This document shows, piece after piece, positions 40,621 to 52,997 of a stretch of 64,000 bases of DNA. Origin of the DNA: Phycisphaeraceae bacterium (GTDB lineage: Bacteria > Planctomycetota > Phycisphaerae > Phycisphaerales > Zrk34). The notes below the pieces were generated by a model. That model was not told where the DNA came from. It did no database searches and saw only the letters and a list, made by a program, of their open reading frames with translations. Position numbers and translations under genes: made by a program. The stretch spans positions 1 to 64,000 of the forward strand of contig JANQHD010000006.1 of the NCBI GenBank assembly GCA_028282805.1, in the 5' to 3' direction. The stretch's first letter is position 1. The number at the start of each line of letters is the position of its first letter.

Positions 40621-42455
40621 GGCTCAACCCTTTCGCCGGCGTCGGCAGGCCCGTCGATCGCCGCGGCGCGCTCTTGTTGCATCAAACCAGATCGCCCCGG
40701 CCTAGCCGCGTCTTCGAACGCGATGCCGCGCTCGTCCAACAGCGTGCCGATCGCCTGGTAGAACCGCACCCGCGCAATGTTGTAATTCACCAGCGCCCGC
40801 ATCTCCTGCAGCTCCGCGTCGGCCAACCGTTGCTGGGTGCGCAGCTTCAAATCCAGCAGGAACTCGGGCGTGAGTGACTCGCCCATCTGTTCGCGTTCGC
40901 GCAGGGCACGCAGGTTCTCCGCCGCCGCCCGGCGTGCCGCACGCGCGATGCCCACCACCTCGTAAGCGCTGGTCATCGCCCGCATCGACTGCTTGACCGA
41001 AAGGATCACGCCCCGCGCCGTGTCGCGGTAGTTCACCCGCTGGGCCAGGGCCGTGAGGCGCGTCCGCTGGTAGACCGCGTCCGCGGCCCGGTTGTTGAGC
41101 GGCCGCTCAAACCGCAGGCCCACGAGGTAATCGATCACGTCGTCGTCGATATCGCCGTAGCTCTCGCCGACCGTCTGGTCCAGGCCGAACGTCCGCACCT
41201 GGCCGGTCAGGTCCAGCCGGGGCAACCGCTGGTTGTCGGCGACCTTGCGTTGAACACCCACGTCTTCCAGGTCGATCAACACCTGCCCCAGCTCCGGCCG
41301 ACGCTGGATCGACACCGCCACGGCGTCGTACAGCTTCCAACCGTTGGGCAGTTCTTCGGGGAAATCGCTGGGCTCGACCAGCGTCTCGGTCATCAGCGGC
41401 AGGTCGGGCGAGTCCAGCAATCGCTTGAGCTGGTCCGACGCGTCGCGCAAGCCCACGCGCGCCTGCACCAGCGCGATCTCGTTGGCCCGCACCTCGCGCT
41501 CGGCCTGGGCCAGCTGCACGGGGTTGACGTCCACGTCCCGCCGCTTGTCGAGCTCGTCGCGCGTCTTGCGCGTTTCGTCGAGCAAGTCCTGCTGGATCGC
41601 CAACCGGTGGCGGGCGAACACCAGTTCCCAGTAAGCCGCCTCGGTCTCGGCGACCAGTTGCAGCAACCGCTGCTCGAGGCCGAGCACGTCGCGCCGCTTG
41701 GCGTTGTTGGCCAACACGATCTGCGCGGTGTTGACCTCTTCGCCGAAGTCGCGCAGCAACGGCTGGGTCAGCTCCAGGCCCACGCTCGCCGTCGACGCCG
41801 GGTCGGGCAAAAACGCCGTGCCCGGCGACTTGTCATCGATCCAATCGACCCGGCTGGAAATCGCCAGCTCCCCGCCGGTGTACAGCCGGCTGCGCACGCC
41901 CGCTTGCACCGATGCCGTGTCCCGCACGATCGCGTCGGCTTCGACCGGCACGCCACCCAGCGCGCTGGCGGCTTGCGGGCGGTCGGTCTGGCCGACGTTG
42001 GCTTCCGAGAACGCGACCGGGTCGAACTGGCCCCGGGCCTCGGTGATCTGCGTGTCGCGTATCTGCGGCGCGATCCGCGCCACCTCGGTGCTGAGGTTGT
42101 GGCGCAGGGCCGTCATGATCGCCTGCTGCAAAGTCATCCGCACGTGCTGCGGCTCGGTGCCGTCGAGGCCCTCGCCGGGGTTGACGGCGCTGTCGCGGTG
42201 GCGGCCGGGCCCCGACACGCGGTCGAGCTCACCGATGCGCTGCGGGTCGATGCCGAGCTGTCGCAGGTCGATGTCGTTGCCCACGGCGCCCGGCTCCGCC
42301 TCGTGGTCGATCGCCGCCCGCGCCCGCGCGATCACGTCGCGGCGCAGCTGCTCGCCGTCGTCGGCCACGAACGGCGACTGGCAGCCGCCGGCCCACAACA
42401 AACCCAGCAACAGCACGCGGGCGACCGGCACGGTTTGTGAGGCGTCGTGTTTCAC
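40617..42455 (-). CDS. TolC-family outer-membrane efflux protein
   Basis: 612 residues from the GTG chosen; the frame is open to 42536. The GTG start gives a signal sequence VARVLLLGLLWAGGC with a lipobox-like Cys, so the protein may be a lipoprotein like many OprM-type channels. Two repeats of TolC helical architecture are seen: LRHNLSTEVARIAPQIRDTQ ... LLQLVAETEAAYWELVFARH, and the second around VAVSIQRRPELGQVLIDLED. Known: forms the trimeric outer-membrane exit duct for tripartite exporters. The ribosome-binding site is weak for every candidate start. Confidence 0.85.
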   Translation of the reverse strand: MKHDASQTVPVARVLLLGLLWAGGCQSPFVADDGEQLRRDVIARARAAIDHEAEPGAVGNDIDLRQLGIDPQRIGELDRVSGPGRHRDSAVNPGEGLDGTEPQHVRMTLQQAIMTALRHNLSTEVARIAPQIRDTQITEARGQFDPVAFSEANVGQTDRPQAASALGGVPVEADAIVRDTASVQAGVRSRLYTGGELAISSRVDWIDDKSPGTAFLPDPASTASVGLELTQPLLRDFGEEVNTAQIVLANNAKRRDVLGLEQRLLQLVAETEAAYWELVFARHRLAIQQDLLDETRKTRDELDKRRDVDVNPVQLAQAEREVRANEIALVQARVGLRDASDQLKRLLDSPDLPLMTETLVEPSDFPEELPNGWKLYDAVAVSIQRRPELGQVLIDLEDVGVQRKVADNQRLPRLDLTGQVRTFGLDQTVGESYGDIDDDVIDYLVGLRFERPLNNRAADAVYQRTRLTALAQRVNYRDTARGVILSVKQSMRAMTSAYEVVGIARAARRAAAENLRALREREQMGESLTPEFLLDLKLRTQQRLADAELQEMRALVNYNIARVRFYQAIGTLLDERGIAFEDAARPGRSGLMQQERAAAIDGPADAGERVEP

Positions 42456-42568
42456 GGTTGAGTTCGCTCCCCGAAATCCTTGCGCGTACCACACGAGCAA
42501 GGGCGGCATCCTACCGCAAACAATTCGCCCGTGCATACCGGCTCAAACCCCCACCGGCCCCTCGTGTT

Positions 42569-43684
42569 TCAACCCGCCGACACCAGCATCACCCACGCCA
42601 AATACCCCAACAACGCCGCGACCGGCAACGTCGTCACCCACGCCAACGCGACCCGCCCGACCACCGCCCAGTGGGCCCGGCGGTTGGCGGCGCCGATACC
42701 GAACAACGCCCCGCAACTCACGTGCGTCGTGCTCACCGGCAAACCGTGCAGCGATGCGGTCGTCACCAGCGCCGCGGCCACGGCGTTGGCGCTGAACGCC
42801 TGGCCGTCGTTCATCTCGGTGATGCGGAAGCTCATCGTCTGCGCCACCCGGCGTACCATGACCAGCCCCCCCACCGCGATCGCCACGCCCACCGCCAACA
42901 GCGACGAAACACGCCCCACGAACTCGACGGCGACCAGCAGCGCCGCGACCTTGGGCGTGTCGTTCAAGCCACGCGCGAAGCTCAACGCGCCGGCCGTCAG
43001 CAGGTGCGCCGCGTTCAACACGCCCTGCGCTTCGACACCCGCCACGCGCCCCCGGTAACGCTGCCGGCAGTTCGCCGCTTCGTCGGCGGTCAGCTCCACG
43101 CCCGTGGTTTGCATCGCGAGCACGCCGTCGCCCGACACCGTGACCGGCTCGTACCGTCGCCCGATGCACACGCACGTCTCGTGCGTCACGCGCAGCCGCC
43201 GGCGCACCGCGCGCAGCACGACGTACACCGCCAGCGCCAACGCCATCGCCGCCAGCGGCGCGACCAGCAGCGGCTTGAAAAACTTGTCCCACACCGCCGC
43301 CCACCGCAGGCCCGACGCGGCGACGCCGATGCCCACGATCGCGCCCACCATCGAGTGCGTCGTCGAAATGGGCATCGACAGGCGTGTGGCGACCAACACC
43401 GTCGCCGCCGCCGCCAGCCCCACGCACGCGGCGAACACCGGCTGCTGCCAGATCGCGTCGTCGACGATGCCCTTGCCCTTGAACTTCGCCACGAGTTCAG
43501 CCCCCAACCAGATCGCCGCGACCGAACCCAGCATCGTGGTGATCGCCGCGTACACGACCGCGCAGCGCAGCGATACCAGGCGCGAGCCGATCAGCGTCGC
43601 CACGCCCTTGGCGTTGTCGTTGGCGCCGTTGGCAAACGCCAACAACAGCGCCGCGATCGATACCGCGATCAACACAGCCGTCAT
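42569..43684 (-). CDS. PiT-family inorganic phosphate transporter
   Basis: 371 residues with the family's inverted duplication. GANDNAKGVATLIGSRL near the N-terminus and RGLNDTPKVAALLVAVEF in the second half are the two PHO4 signatures; PISTTHSMVGAIVG and PVSTTHVSCGALFG are the paired re-entrant segments. About ten TM helices with a central cytoplasmic loop containing a Cys pair. Imports phosphate using the proton or sodium gradient. ATG 43684 has a GGGAG site. No PhoU-like partner is adjacent. Confidence 0.92.
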   Translation of the reverse strand: MTAVLIAVSIAALLLAFANGANDNAKGVATLIGSRLVSLRCAVVYAAITTMLGSVAAIWLGAELVAKFKGKGIVDDAIWQQPVFAACVGLAAAATVLVATRLSMPISTTHSMVGAIVGIGVAASGLRWAAVWDKFFKPLLVAPLAAMALALAVYVVLRAVRRRLRVTHETCVCIGRRYEPVTVSGDGVLAMQTTGVELTADEAANCRQRYRGRVAGVEAQGVLNAAHLLTAGALSFARGLNDTPKVAALLVAVEFVGRVSSLLAVGVAIAVGGLVMVRRVAQTMSFRITEMNDGQAFSANAVAAALVTTASLHGLPVSTTHVSCGALFGIGAANRRAHWAVVGRVALAWVTTLPVAALLGYLAWVMLVSAG

Positions 43685-43759
43685 TTCTGCTCCCTGTGTG
43701 CGGGCGGCAAACCAACACGTACAGCGTCAAAGGTAGTGACGCACGAGCGGGCGATTATT

Positions 43760-44782
43760 TTACGTGTTTATCGCTTGAAGCAGCTTGTTCACGACCACAC
43801 CGGGCTGTTCGGCGCCGCAAACGCACGCGCTGACCGCCACGCCGCGGGCCCCCGCCGCGACGACCCGGTCGACGTTGTCGGGCGTGATGCCGCCGATCGC
43901 CAGGTGTGGCGTCTGCGGGTAGCGCTCGACGAACTGCGTCACGTACGCCAACCCGCTAGGCCGGCGCCGCTTGGTCGAGGTGTCGAACACCGCGCCCACA
44001 CCGCAATAATCCGCCCCCGCCTCGACCGCCGCGCCCGCTTCGTCGAGGTCGTGCGTGCTCACGCCAACCACCAGCTCGCGCCCCGCGACCCGCCGCACGT
44101 GCGCCACCGACAGGTCGCCCTGCCCGAGGTGCACGCCATCCGCCCCCGCCAACAGCGCCACGTCGGGCCGATCGTTGATCACCACCGCCGCCCGCGGCTT
44201 AGCACAACCCACCAACCGCCCCGCCCGCTCCAACAGCTCGCGATCACCCAACCCCTTCTCGCGCAGCTGCACGCAGTCGACCCCGGCCTCGACCGCCTGT
44301 TCGACCACCGCCAACCAATCGTGGTGCGTGCACAACGACTCGGTCACCAGCAAACACAGCCGCCAACCCGACGGGTCGGCCGCCGTCATCCGTGCCAGCA
44401 GCTGCGCCTCCAACTCGTAGCCCCGGTACCGGCATCGCTCGATGCGCGCCGCGAACACCGCGTCGTGCAGCTTGCCGAACTCTTCGCAGCAACGCAGCGC
44501 CTCGCTCAGCCGCTTGCCCGCCGCGACCACAACCGCCCGGCTCGACGCGCGCTGCGCCTCGGCCTCCGTGCCGATCGCCGTGCCCACGTCGCCCGGCGTG
44601 TCGCGCCAAAACGCCACGTCCGGCAACGCGCGCAGCGCCTCGGCCAAGTCGTGCCGCAGCTGTTTCAGCGAAGCCGACAACCGCGCATCGTCGAGCAGAA
44701 AGCGGGCCGCGTCTTCCATCACACGCAGCGCCTCGCGGGCGCGGTTGGCGTTGGCGTCGAGCAAACGGTTCGTGCGTGACAT
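43760..44782 (-). CDS. thiE: Thiamine-phosphate synthase with N-terminal extension domain
   Basis: 340 residues. Residues 1-~130 form the helical domain found fused to ThiE in cyanobacteria and planctomycetes (LLDANANRAREALRVMEDAA, then LRHDLAEALRAL). Residues ~140-340 are ThiE: CVQLREKGL, VINDRPDVALLAGADGVHLG, GVSTHDLDEA, GADYCGVGAVFDTSTK, LAIGGITPDN. It joins HMP-pyrophosphate with thiazole phosphate to give thiamine phosphate. The GVGP motif is changed to GVGA and the usual PTPTK to DTSTK, a conservative drift at the phosphate-binding edge. The start lies 3 nt after the glycosyltransferase stop. Confidence 0.9.
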   Translation of the reverse strand: MSRTNRLLDANANRAREALRVMEDAARFLLDDARLSASLKQLRHDLAEALRALPDVAFWRDTPGDVGTAIGTEAEAQRASSRAVVVAAGKRLSEALRCCEEFGKLHDAVFAARIERCRYRGYELEAQLLARMTAADPSGWRLCLLVTESLCTHHDWLAVVEQAVEAGVDCVQLREKGLGDRELLERAGRLVGCAKPRAAVVINDRPDVALLAGADGVHLGQGDLSVAHVRRVAGRELVVGVSTHDLDEAGAAVEAGADYCGVGAVFDTSTKRRRPSGLAYVTQFVERYPQTPHLAIGGITPDNVDRVVAAGARGVAVSACVCGAEQPGVVVNKLLQAINT

Positions 44783-44785
44783 CGC

Positions 44786-46549
44786 TTACCACCCCGCCAT
44801 GACCGGCGTCTTCTGGGGTGTGCGGTACAGCTCGTAGCCCGGGCCGTGGTCGAGCCGGCCGATGAGCTGGTACTGATTTTCAACCAGCGCCGGCACGATC
44901 GCGGCGTCGCTGCGCACGATCAACACGCCCGGCTGCGCAATCGGCCGAAGCGCCGTCTGTTCGGTCACCGCCATGACCGGCTCGCCGATGTAAAACAGCA
45001 TCGCATCGTTCAGGTCGGCGTCTTCCGGCGCCGCCATCTGCCACAGCGACAAGCCCCCCGCCACCTCGCGCACCTGCTCGGCCGCCAGCCGCGCCGGCTG
45101 CACGCTGTGGTGAGATCGGCTGTAGCTGAAGTACCCCACCGTCAGCGCGACCAGCATCCAAACGAACGTCGCCACGAACGCCTGGCCCGGCTTCCAGCGC
45201 CAGTGGTAAACCGCCCCCAGCACCGCCACCACCAGCAGCACGCCGCCCACGCTCGCCATCACCGGCAGCGACAACCCCGGCAACTCCACCCGGTCCATCC
45301 AGCCGCGCGCGATCATGTCCTCCTGCAACAGCACAAACGCCGGGTACCCCGCCGACCCACCGACCACCAGCACCCAATGCGGCACACGCAGAAAGTTGAT
45401 GCCCGGGTCGGGTATCCCCTCGCCCGCCAACGTCACGTGGTACGCCCAAAGCTGCGCCACCAGCAGCCCCATCGCCGGCAGCAACGGCAACGCGTACCGA
45501 TATTCCTTCGCCACCGGCACCGAAAGCAGCACGAACAACGCCACGAACCACATCCACGCGATCAGCAACCGCCGGCGGTGCGTGCCGCTGGCGCGCATGA
45601 ACGGCTGAAACAACGCCGCGACCAAACACACCGACCACGGAAAAACCATCATCAACAGCAACAGGTAGTAGTACGCCGGCTCCGCCGAAGACACGCTCCC
45701 ACGCCACGCCCGCAGCCAAAGCGTCAGCGCATCCTCGTACATCTCCGCCGTCTGCAAGTACCACGGCGCCGCCACCAACAACCCCAGCAGCAGCGCAAAC
45801 AGCAAGCCGAACGAGTTGCCCAGCCGCCGCGTGCGCGTCACCACGATCGCCCCCACCAACGGCACCGCCACAAACACCAACGCCACCGGCCCCTTGGCCA
45901 GCAACGCCGCGCCCAGCGTCACGCCCGCGATCAGCCAGCCCGCCACCCGCCGGCCCAGCCGGCTCTTCGGTTGCATCGGCCGCATCGCCCACAACGCCGC
46001 CGCCACGCTCAGCGTCACCCACGCCATCAAGTGCAGGTCCGCCGAGTCAAAACGCGCATAACGCACGAACAGCAAACCCGTGCCCACCACCATCGCGCCC
46101 ATCCGCCCCACGCGCACGCCCCCCAGGCTGTAACCCGCCCAGTACGTGCCCGCCAACACCAACAAACCCAACGCCATCGACACCAGCCGCGCACGCAACA
46201 CCAGCGCATCGGTCGTCGCCGACTGCGGGTCCATCCCCGTCCAACTCAGCATCGTCGTCCACACCGACAACGGCGAACGCGTGTACTGCGGCTTGCCGTT
46301 GACCCGCGGCTGCCACCACGTCCCGTCGACCGCGCCGCCCGACTGCGCCCACGTCTGCCGTGCCGGCAGCAGCACATCCAACTCCTCGCCCTGCGTCACG
46401 TCCGGCCGGGCCATCTCCACCACGATCGGCGGCAGGCACAACGCCAACACCAGCAAAAGCATGCCGAACACGCGCAGCCGCTTCGCCGGCGGCGGCGGCA
46501 TCGTCACGCGCTTCGGCAGGGCCGGCCGACCGGCCGCTGAGTTGTTCAT
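44786..46549 (-). CDS. ArnT/PMT-family (GT83-like) membrane glycosyltransferase
   Basis: 587 residues. A proline-rich cytoplasmic start, TM1, then the periplasmic loop with the catalytic-type acidic pair (TQGEELDVLLPARQTW) and YTRSPLSVWTTML, followed by about 11 more TM helices including LLAKGPVALVFVAVPL, and a C-terminal periplasmic domain. Known relatives move sugar from a polyprenyl-phosphate donor to lipid A or protein. The acceptor here is unknown. ATG 46549 is chosen; a GTG at 46561 is possible. Likely co-transcribed with the pseudoprotease gene upstream (80 nt) and thiE downstream (3 nt). Confidence 0.87.
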   Translation of the reverse strand: MNNSAAGRPALPKRVTMPPPPAKRLRVFGMLLLVLALCLPPIVVEMARPDVTQGEELDVLLPARQTWAQSGGAVDGTWWQPRVNGKPQYTRSPLSVWTTMLSWTGMDPQSATTDALVLRARLVSMALGLLVLAGTYWAGYSLGGVRVGRMGAMVVGTGLLFVRYARFDSADLHLMAWVTLSVAAALWAMRPMQPKSRLGRRVAGWLIAGVTLGAALLAKGPVALVFVAVPLVGAIVVTRTRRLGNSFGLLFALLLGLLVAAPWYLQTAEMYEDALTLWLRAWRGSVSSAEPAYYYLLLLMMVFPWSVCLVAALFQPFMRASGTHRRRLLIAWMWFVALFVLLSVPVAKEYRYALPLLPAMGLLVAQLWAYHVTLAGEGIPDPGINFLRVPHWVLVVGGSAGYPAFVLLQEDMIARGWMDRVELPGLSLPVMASVGGVLLVVAVLGAVYHWRWKPGQAFVATFVWMLVALTVGYFSYSRSHHSVQPARLAAEQVREVAGGLSLWQMAAPEDADLNDAMLFYIGEPVMAVTEQTALRPIAQPGVLIVRSDAAIVPALVENQYQLIGRLDHGPGYELYRTPQKTPVMAGW

Positions 46550-46629
46550 GGGTGTAACCACGCGCTAATCCCCACAGGGCAAGCGCCCATGGTAATCCCT
46601 GCGGTTCGCCGGCCACAAATCCCCCGTGC

Positions 46630-48591
46630 TCAGCTGCCCCTTCGGGTCGTCGACCCGCGCTTCGAAGGCGGTTGCGGCTTACGCACGTCGTCCTCATCCT
46701 GCGGGTTGGCCAACGGTACGACAAAGCCCCCCGTCACGATCGGCATCGCCGCCATGCCGTCGCCCTCCTGCACGAACCCCGCGATCACCCCGCCCGCCAG
46801 CGCCACCTTCGCCCGGGCGCTGCCCTCCAGCCGCACCCCGTCGAGCAGAAAGTACCCGCCCGACACGCGGTCGCGGTCCAGCCCGATGCCGATCACCGCA
46901 CCCGCCCCGCCCGGCACCTCCACCCCACGCCGCAACGTGCCGATCAGCACCACCGGCTTGCCGATCATCTCCGGCCCGCCAACCAGCGCCGGCTTCGAAT
47001 GCTCGGCCAACAACCCCGTCAGCGCCACCGTGTGCTTCTCCGCCATGGCCCGCAGGTTCTCACGCACGTAACGCGACACCTCCCCCATCGCCGGGTCGCC
47101 CTTGCTGGTCTGCGCCAACACCGTCGTGAAGTTCGCCACCGAACGCCACAGCGACTCGCCGTCGTTCAAACCCGTGCCGTCGCACACCCGGCACGCGAAC
47201 TCACGATCTTCAAACACCGGCTCGCGCACGTTACCACTCTTGCGGTAGCCGACCTTCACCCGGCGCGTGATCACCGGGTCGCCCTTGCACGCGGCACATT
47301 CGTGCGTCTGGTGCAGCTGTGTGCCCTGGCGGCGCAGCTGCTGAGCGGTCTGCGCCGCTTCGACCCGCAGCCGCGGGTACGTCGTCAGCGGCAACTCGCC
47401 TTCCGCCAGCTTGCGCTGCGCCCCGGCGAACGTGATCGGCTCGAGCGGCTGGCGCCCGATCAACTCGGCCAGCTTCGCCGTGCTCACCACCCGGCCGTCG
47501 CGCGAACGGGCCGCCAGCGCGAACGTGCCAAAACCCACCAGCTCGCCGTGCTCGTTGAGCACGGGCATGCCCGCGTGCCGCGGGCCCAGCGGCTCTTCGA
47601 GCAGCAGCCACCGCGAACCCGCGCGGTGCTCGAGCACCGCCCGCAAGCGCGCGTCGAGCTCCGTGTAACCCACGACCTTGTCCACCTCGGCCTTGGCGAT
47701 GTCGTAGCGCCCGCCGCTGACGGCGCCCACCCACAGCACCGCCTTCTCGGCCAGCTCGGCCCCCGCCAAGGCCAACGGCTCGACCAGCGCCGCGGTCGGC
47801 GCGTGCGACAGGTCCAGCCGCACCAACGCCAGGTCCGCGTCTGTGTCGACCATCACCAGCTCAACCCCCACGGGCGCCCGTGCGCCGGGTATCTGCACGC
47901 GGCCGCCGGTCACCCCCCGCAACAAGTGGGCGTGGGTCACCGCCAGGCCCTTCTCGCCGACCAGCACCGCCGTAGCGAGCGACCGGTGCCAATCGGCGTC
48001 GCGCTGAAGTTCAAGTTGCACCGTAGCACGGCGCAACCGCGCCAGCGCCGCGTCGGCGCTCAGCGGGCCGGCGGGCGCATCGGGGTCAAGCGAATCGACG
48101 TGCTCGGCGTCGGCCGCGTGCTCCGCGACGCCGCGCTGCCAGCGCAGCTTAACCGACTCGCAGCGGCCGAAGCGCAGCGTGAGTTCGTCTTTTCGCATCT
48201 TCGCGACCGCCGAGGCCCACTCGGCCTGCAGCGCCTTGTCGGCCTTGCCGTTGTAAACCAGTTGCGGCTCGCCCTCGGCGGCGCTGAGCACGAGCGTGTG
48301 CCGCTTGCCGGTCAGCGCGAGCTTGATCGACGTGTACCCCGGTTTGACCCGCACGTACGACGCGTCCGTGGTGAACGTAAAACTGACCGGCCCCTTGCGG
48401 AACGGCGCGAAGTTCATCTCCAGCTCGGGCGTGCTGTCCGATTCGCGCGTGATGCTCGCCGACGCGCCGTCGACGGCCCACTTGGCGTTGTCGCGCGAAT
48501 CGCCCTGCAATAAGTCCGGCTCTTCGGCCCCCGCTGCGCAAACCAGCGAAAGCGCCGCCACCACGGTTAGCCAAACGTATGTGCGTTTCAC
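46630..48591 (-). CDS. Secreted trypsin-fold pseudoprotease with Cys-rich insertion
   Basis: 653 residues, GTG 48591 placed behind a GGAGG site. Signal peptide (VVAALSLVCAAGA). A chymotrypsin/DegP-like fold spans ~190-380: His222 in LAVTHAHLL and Asp253 in DTDADLALVRLD are in place, but the nucleophile position of the GNSGGP motif reads RHAGMP, with Ala340 instead of Ser. This makes it catalytically dead if the alignment is right. Behind it is a DnaJ-like zinc pair, CAACKGD and CRVCDGTG (432-435, 467-470), separated by a basic strand. A C-terminal domain of ~140 residues is unassigned. Possibly a binding or scaffold protein in the envelope. Confidence 0.75.
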   Translation of the reverse strand: MKRTYVWLTVVAALSLVCAAGAEEPDLLQGDSRDNAKWAVDGASASITRESDSTPELEMNFAPFRKGPVSFTFTTDASYVRVKPGYTSIKLALTGKRHTLVLSAAEGEPQLVYNGKADKALQAEWASAVAKMRKDELTLRFGRCESVKLRWQRGVAEHAADAEHVDSLDPDAPAGPLSADAALARLRRATVQLELQRDADWHRSLATAVLVGEKGLAVTHAHLLRGVTGGRVQIPGARAPVGVELVMVDTDADLALVRLDLSHAPTAALVEPLALAGAELAEKAVLWVGAVSGGRYDIAKAEVDKVVGYTELDARLRAVLEHRAGSRWLLLEEPLGPRHAGMPVLNEHGELVGFGTFALAARSRDGRVVSTAKLAELIGRQPLEPITFAGAQRKLAEGELPLTTYPRLRVEAAQTAQQLRRQGTQLHQTHECAACKGDPVITRRVKVGYRKSGNVREPVFEDREFACRVCDGTGLNDGESLWRSVANFTTVLAQTSKGDPAMGEVSRYVRENLRAMAEKHTVALTGLLAEHSKPALVGGPEMIGKPVVLIGTLRRGVEVPGGAGAVIGIGLDRDRVSGGYFLLDGVRLEGSARAKVALAGGVIAGFVQEGDGMAAMPIVTGGFVVPLANPQDEDDVRKPQPPSKRGSTTRRGS

Positions 48592-48664
48592 GGTCACACC
48601 TCCACGCCGGGGTCGGCTGGTGGTAAGACGCACACCACCCGGTCGGCATTTCGTGCGGCGCAGG

Positions 48665-51586
<2,922 letters not shown>

Positions 51587-51701
51587 GGCGGGGTTCGGTG
51601 GTCATACAAGGGCGGTGGATTCACGAGTTTAGGCCGCGTGGGGCCGGGTCGCAAAGCGGGCTTGAAAGATGCAGCGGACGCAGCCGTCTTGCGGTAGGAG
51701 G

Positions 51702-51707
51702 TATGAT
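51702..51707 (+). promoter_or_regulatory. -10-like hexamer 6 nt before a start codon
   Basis: TATGAT followed by ACACGC and the ATG at 51714. The spacing would place the transcript start at or next to the A of the ATG (leaderless). An AGGAGG stretch lies further upstream, at a distance poor for translation initiation at this ATG. No good -35 was seen. Confidence 0.35.
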
Positions 51708-51713
51708 ACACGC

Positions 51714-52997
51714 ATGCTCACCCGCACCCTCTGTATCGTGGCCGCGCTTTGTTTTTCGACGACCGCCCGGGCCCAGCTGCCCGATTGGTCGCAGTGGCGC
51801 GGGCCGAACTTCGACGGCTCGACGGTCGGCTACAACCTGCCGGTCACCTGGTCGCAGACGCACAACGTCCGCTGGTCGGCGCCCATGCCGGGCCTCGGCG
51901 GCGGCACGCCGGTGGTGTGGAAAGAAATCGTGTTTGTCAACTCCGTCGACAAGGCGTCGGGCAAGAACGTCTGCCTCGCGTACGAGTTGAAGACGGGCAA
52001 GCCGCTGTGGAAGCACGAACTCGGCACCGCCGTGCCCGTCCGCCGGCTGGGCGACGAGTCGGGCTGCTCGCCGGTGGTCAACGACGAGGTCGTCGTGTTC
52101 ATGTTCTCCAGCGGCGACATGGGCTGCTTCGAGCACGACGGCCGGCTGGTGTGGAAGCGCAACATCCCCAAGAAGCACGGCGCGTTCGGCATCCGCTGGG
52201 GCTACAACGCCAGCCCCCTGCTGCTCGACCAGACGCTGTACCTGTCCGTGCTCGACGAGGGCAAGGGCGACTCGTACCTGCTCGGCATCGACCTGCTCAA
52301 CGGCACCGACGTCTTCCGCGTCACCCGCAACATCGCCGCGCGCGAAGAGTCGCGCGACTCTTACGCCACGCCCATCCCCCGCAAGGCCAAAGATGGCTAC
52401 GAGGTCGTGCTCATCGGCGCCGACCACCTGACCGGCCACGACCCCGTCACGGGCAAGGAGAAGTGGCGCTGGGGGACGTACAACCCAAACAACCAGCGCC
52501 ACTACCGCATGGTGCCCACGCCCACGGAGCACAACGGGCTGATTTATTTTTCGACGCCGCAAAAGTTCAAGAAGTTCTACGCCGTCCGCGCCCCCGAATC
52601 GGGCACGGTGGGCGCAGATCATGTTGCGTGGACCTCCGACCAGGTCACCACCGACGTGTGCTGCCCGCTGGTCTACGACGGCCTGCTGTACGTGCTCGAC
52701 GGCGATGCGCGGCAGCTGGCCTGCTTCGACCCGGCCACCGGCGAGCTTCACTACAAGCAACCGCTGCCCCGCGGCCCGCGGATGCGCGGCTCGCCCGTCG
52801 CCGCCGACGGCAAGATCTACTTCATCGACATGGAATCCAACGCCTTCGTCGTCAAGGCCGGCAAACAGTTCGAGCTGCTCGGACAAAACGCGCTGGGCGA
52901 CCAGAACCGCACCCGCTCGACCATCGTCATCGCGGGCGATGCGCTGCTGATCCGCACCGGCGCACGCCTGTTCTGCATCGGCAAAGCCCCGGGGTGA
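51714..52997 (+). CDS. PQQ-binding-like beta-propeller repeat protein
   Basis: 427 residues. Signal peptide (LTRTLCIVAALCFSTTARAQ), then eight-bladed-type PQQ/BamB-like repeats: WSQWRGPNFDGSTVGYNLPV, AYELKTGKPLWKHELGTAV, GHDPVTGKEKWRWGTYNP, LACFDPATGELHYKQPLP. The opening DWxQWRGPxxxG motif is typical of the planctomycete outer-membrane/periplasmic PQQ-like family. Enzymatic activity is not evident; most such proteins are thought to be binding or scaffold propellers. Divergent from gcvP. Its stop codon lies inside a long inverted repeat (52984-53075). Confidence 0.88.
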   Translation: MLTRTLCIVAALCFSTTARAQLPDWSQWRGPNFDGSTVGYNLPVTWSQTHNVRWSAPMPGLGGGTPVVWKEIVFVNSVDKASGKNVCLAYELKTGKPLWKHELGTAVPVRRLGDESGCSPVVNDEVVVFMFSSGDMGCFEHDGRLVWKRNIPKKHGAFGIRWGYNASPLLLDQTLYLSVLDEGKGDSYLLGIDLLNGTDVFRVTRNIAAREESRDSYATPIPRKAKDGYEVVLIGADHLTGHDPVTGKEKWRWGTYNPNNQRHYRMVPTPTEHNGLIYFSTPQKFKKFYAVRAPESGTVGADHVAWTSDQVTTDVCCPLVYDGLLYVLDGDARQLACFDPATGELHYKQPLPRGPRMRGSPVAADGKIYFIDMESNAFVVKAGKQFELLGQNALGDQNRTRSTIVIAGDALLIRTGARLFCIGKAPG

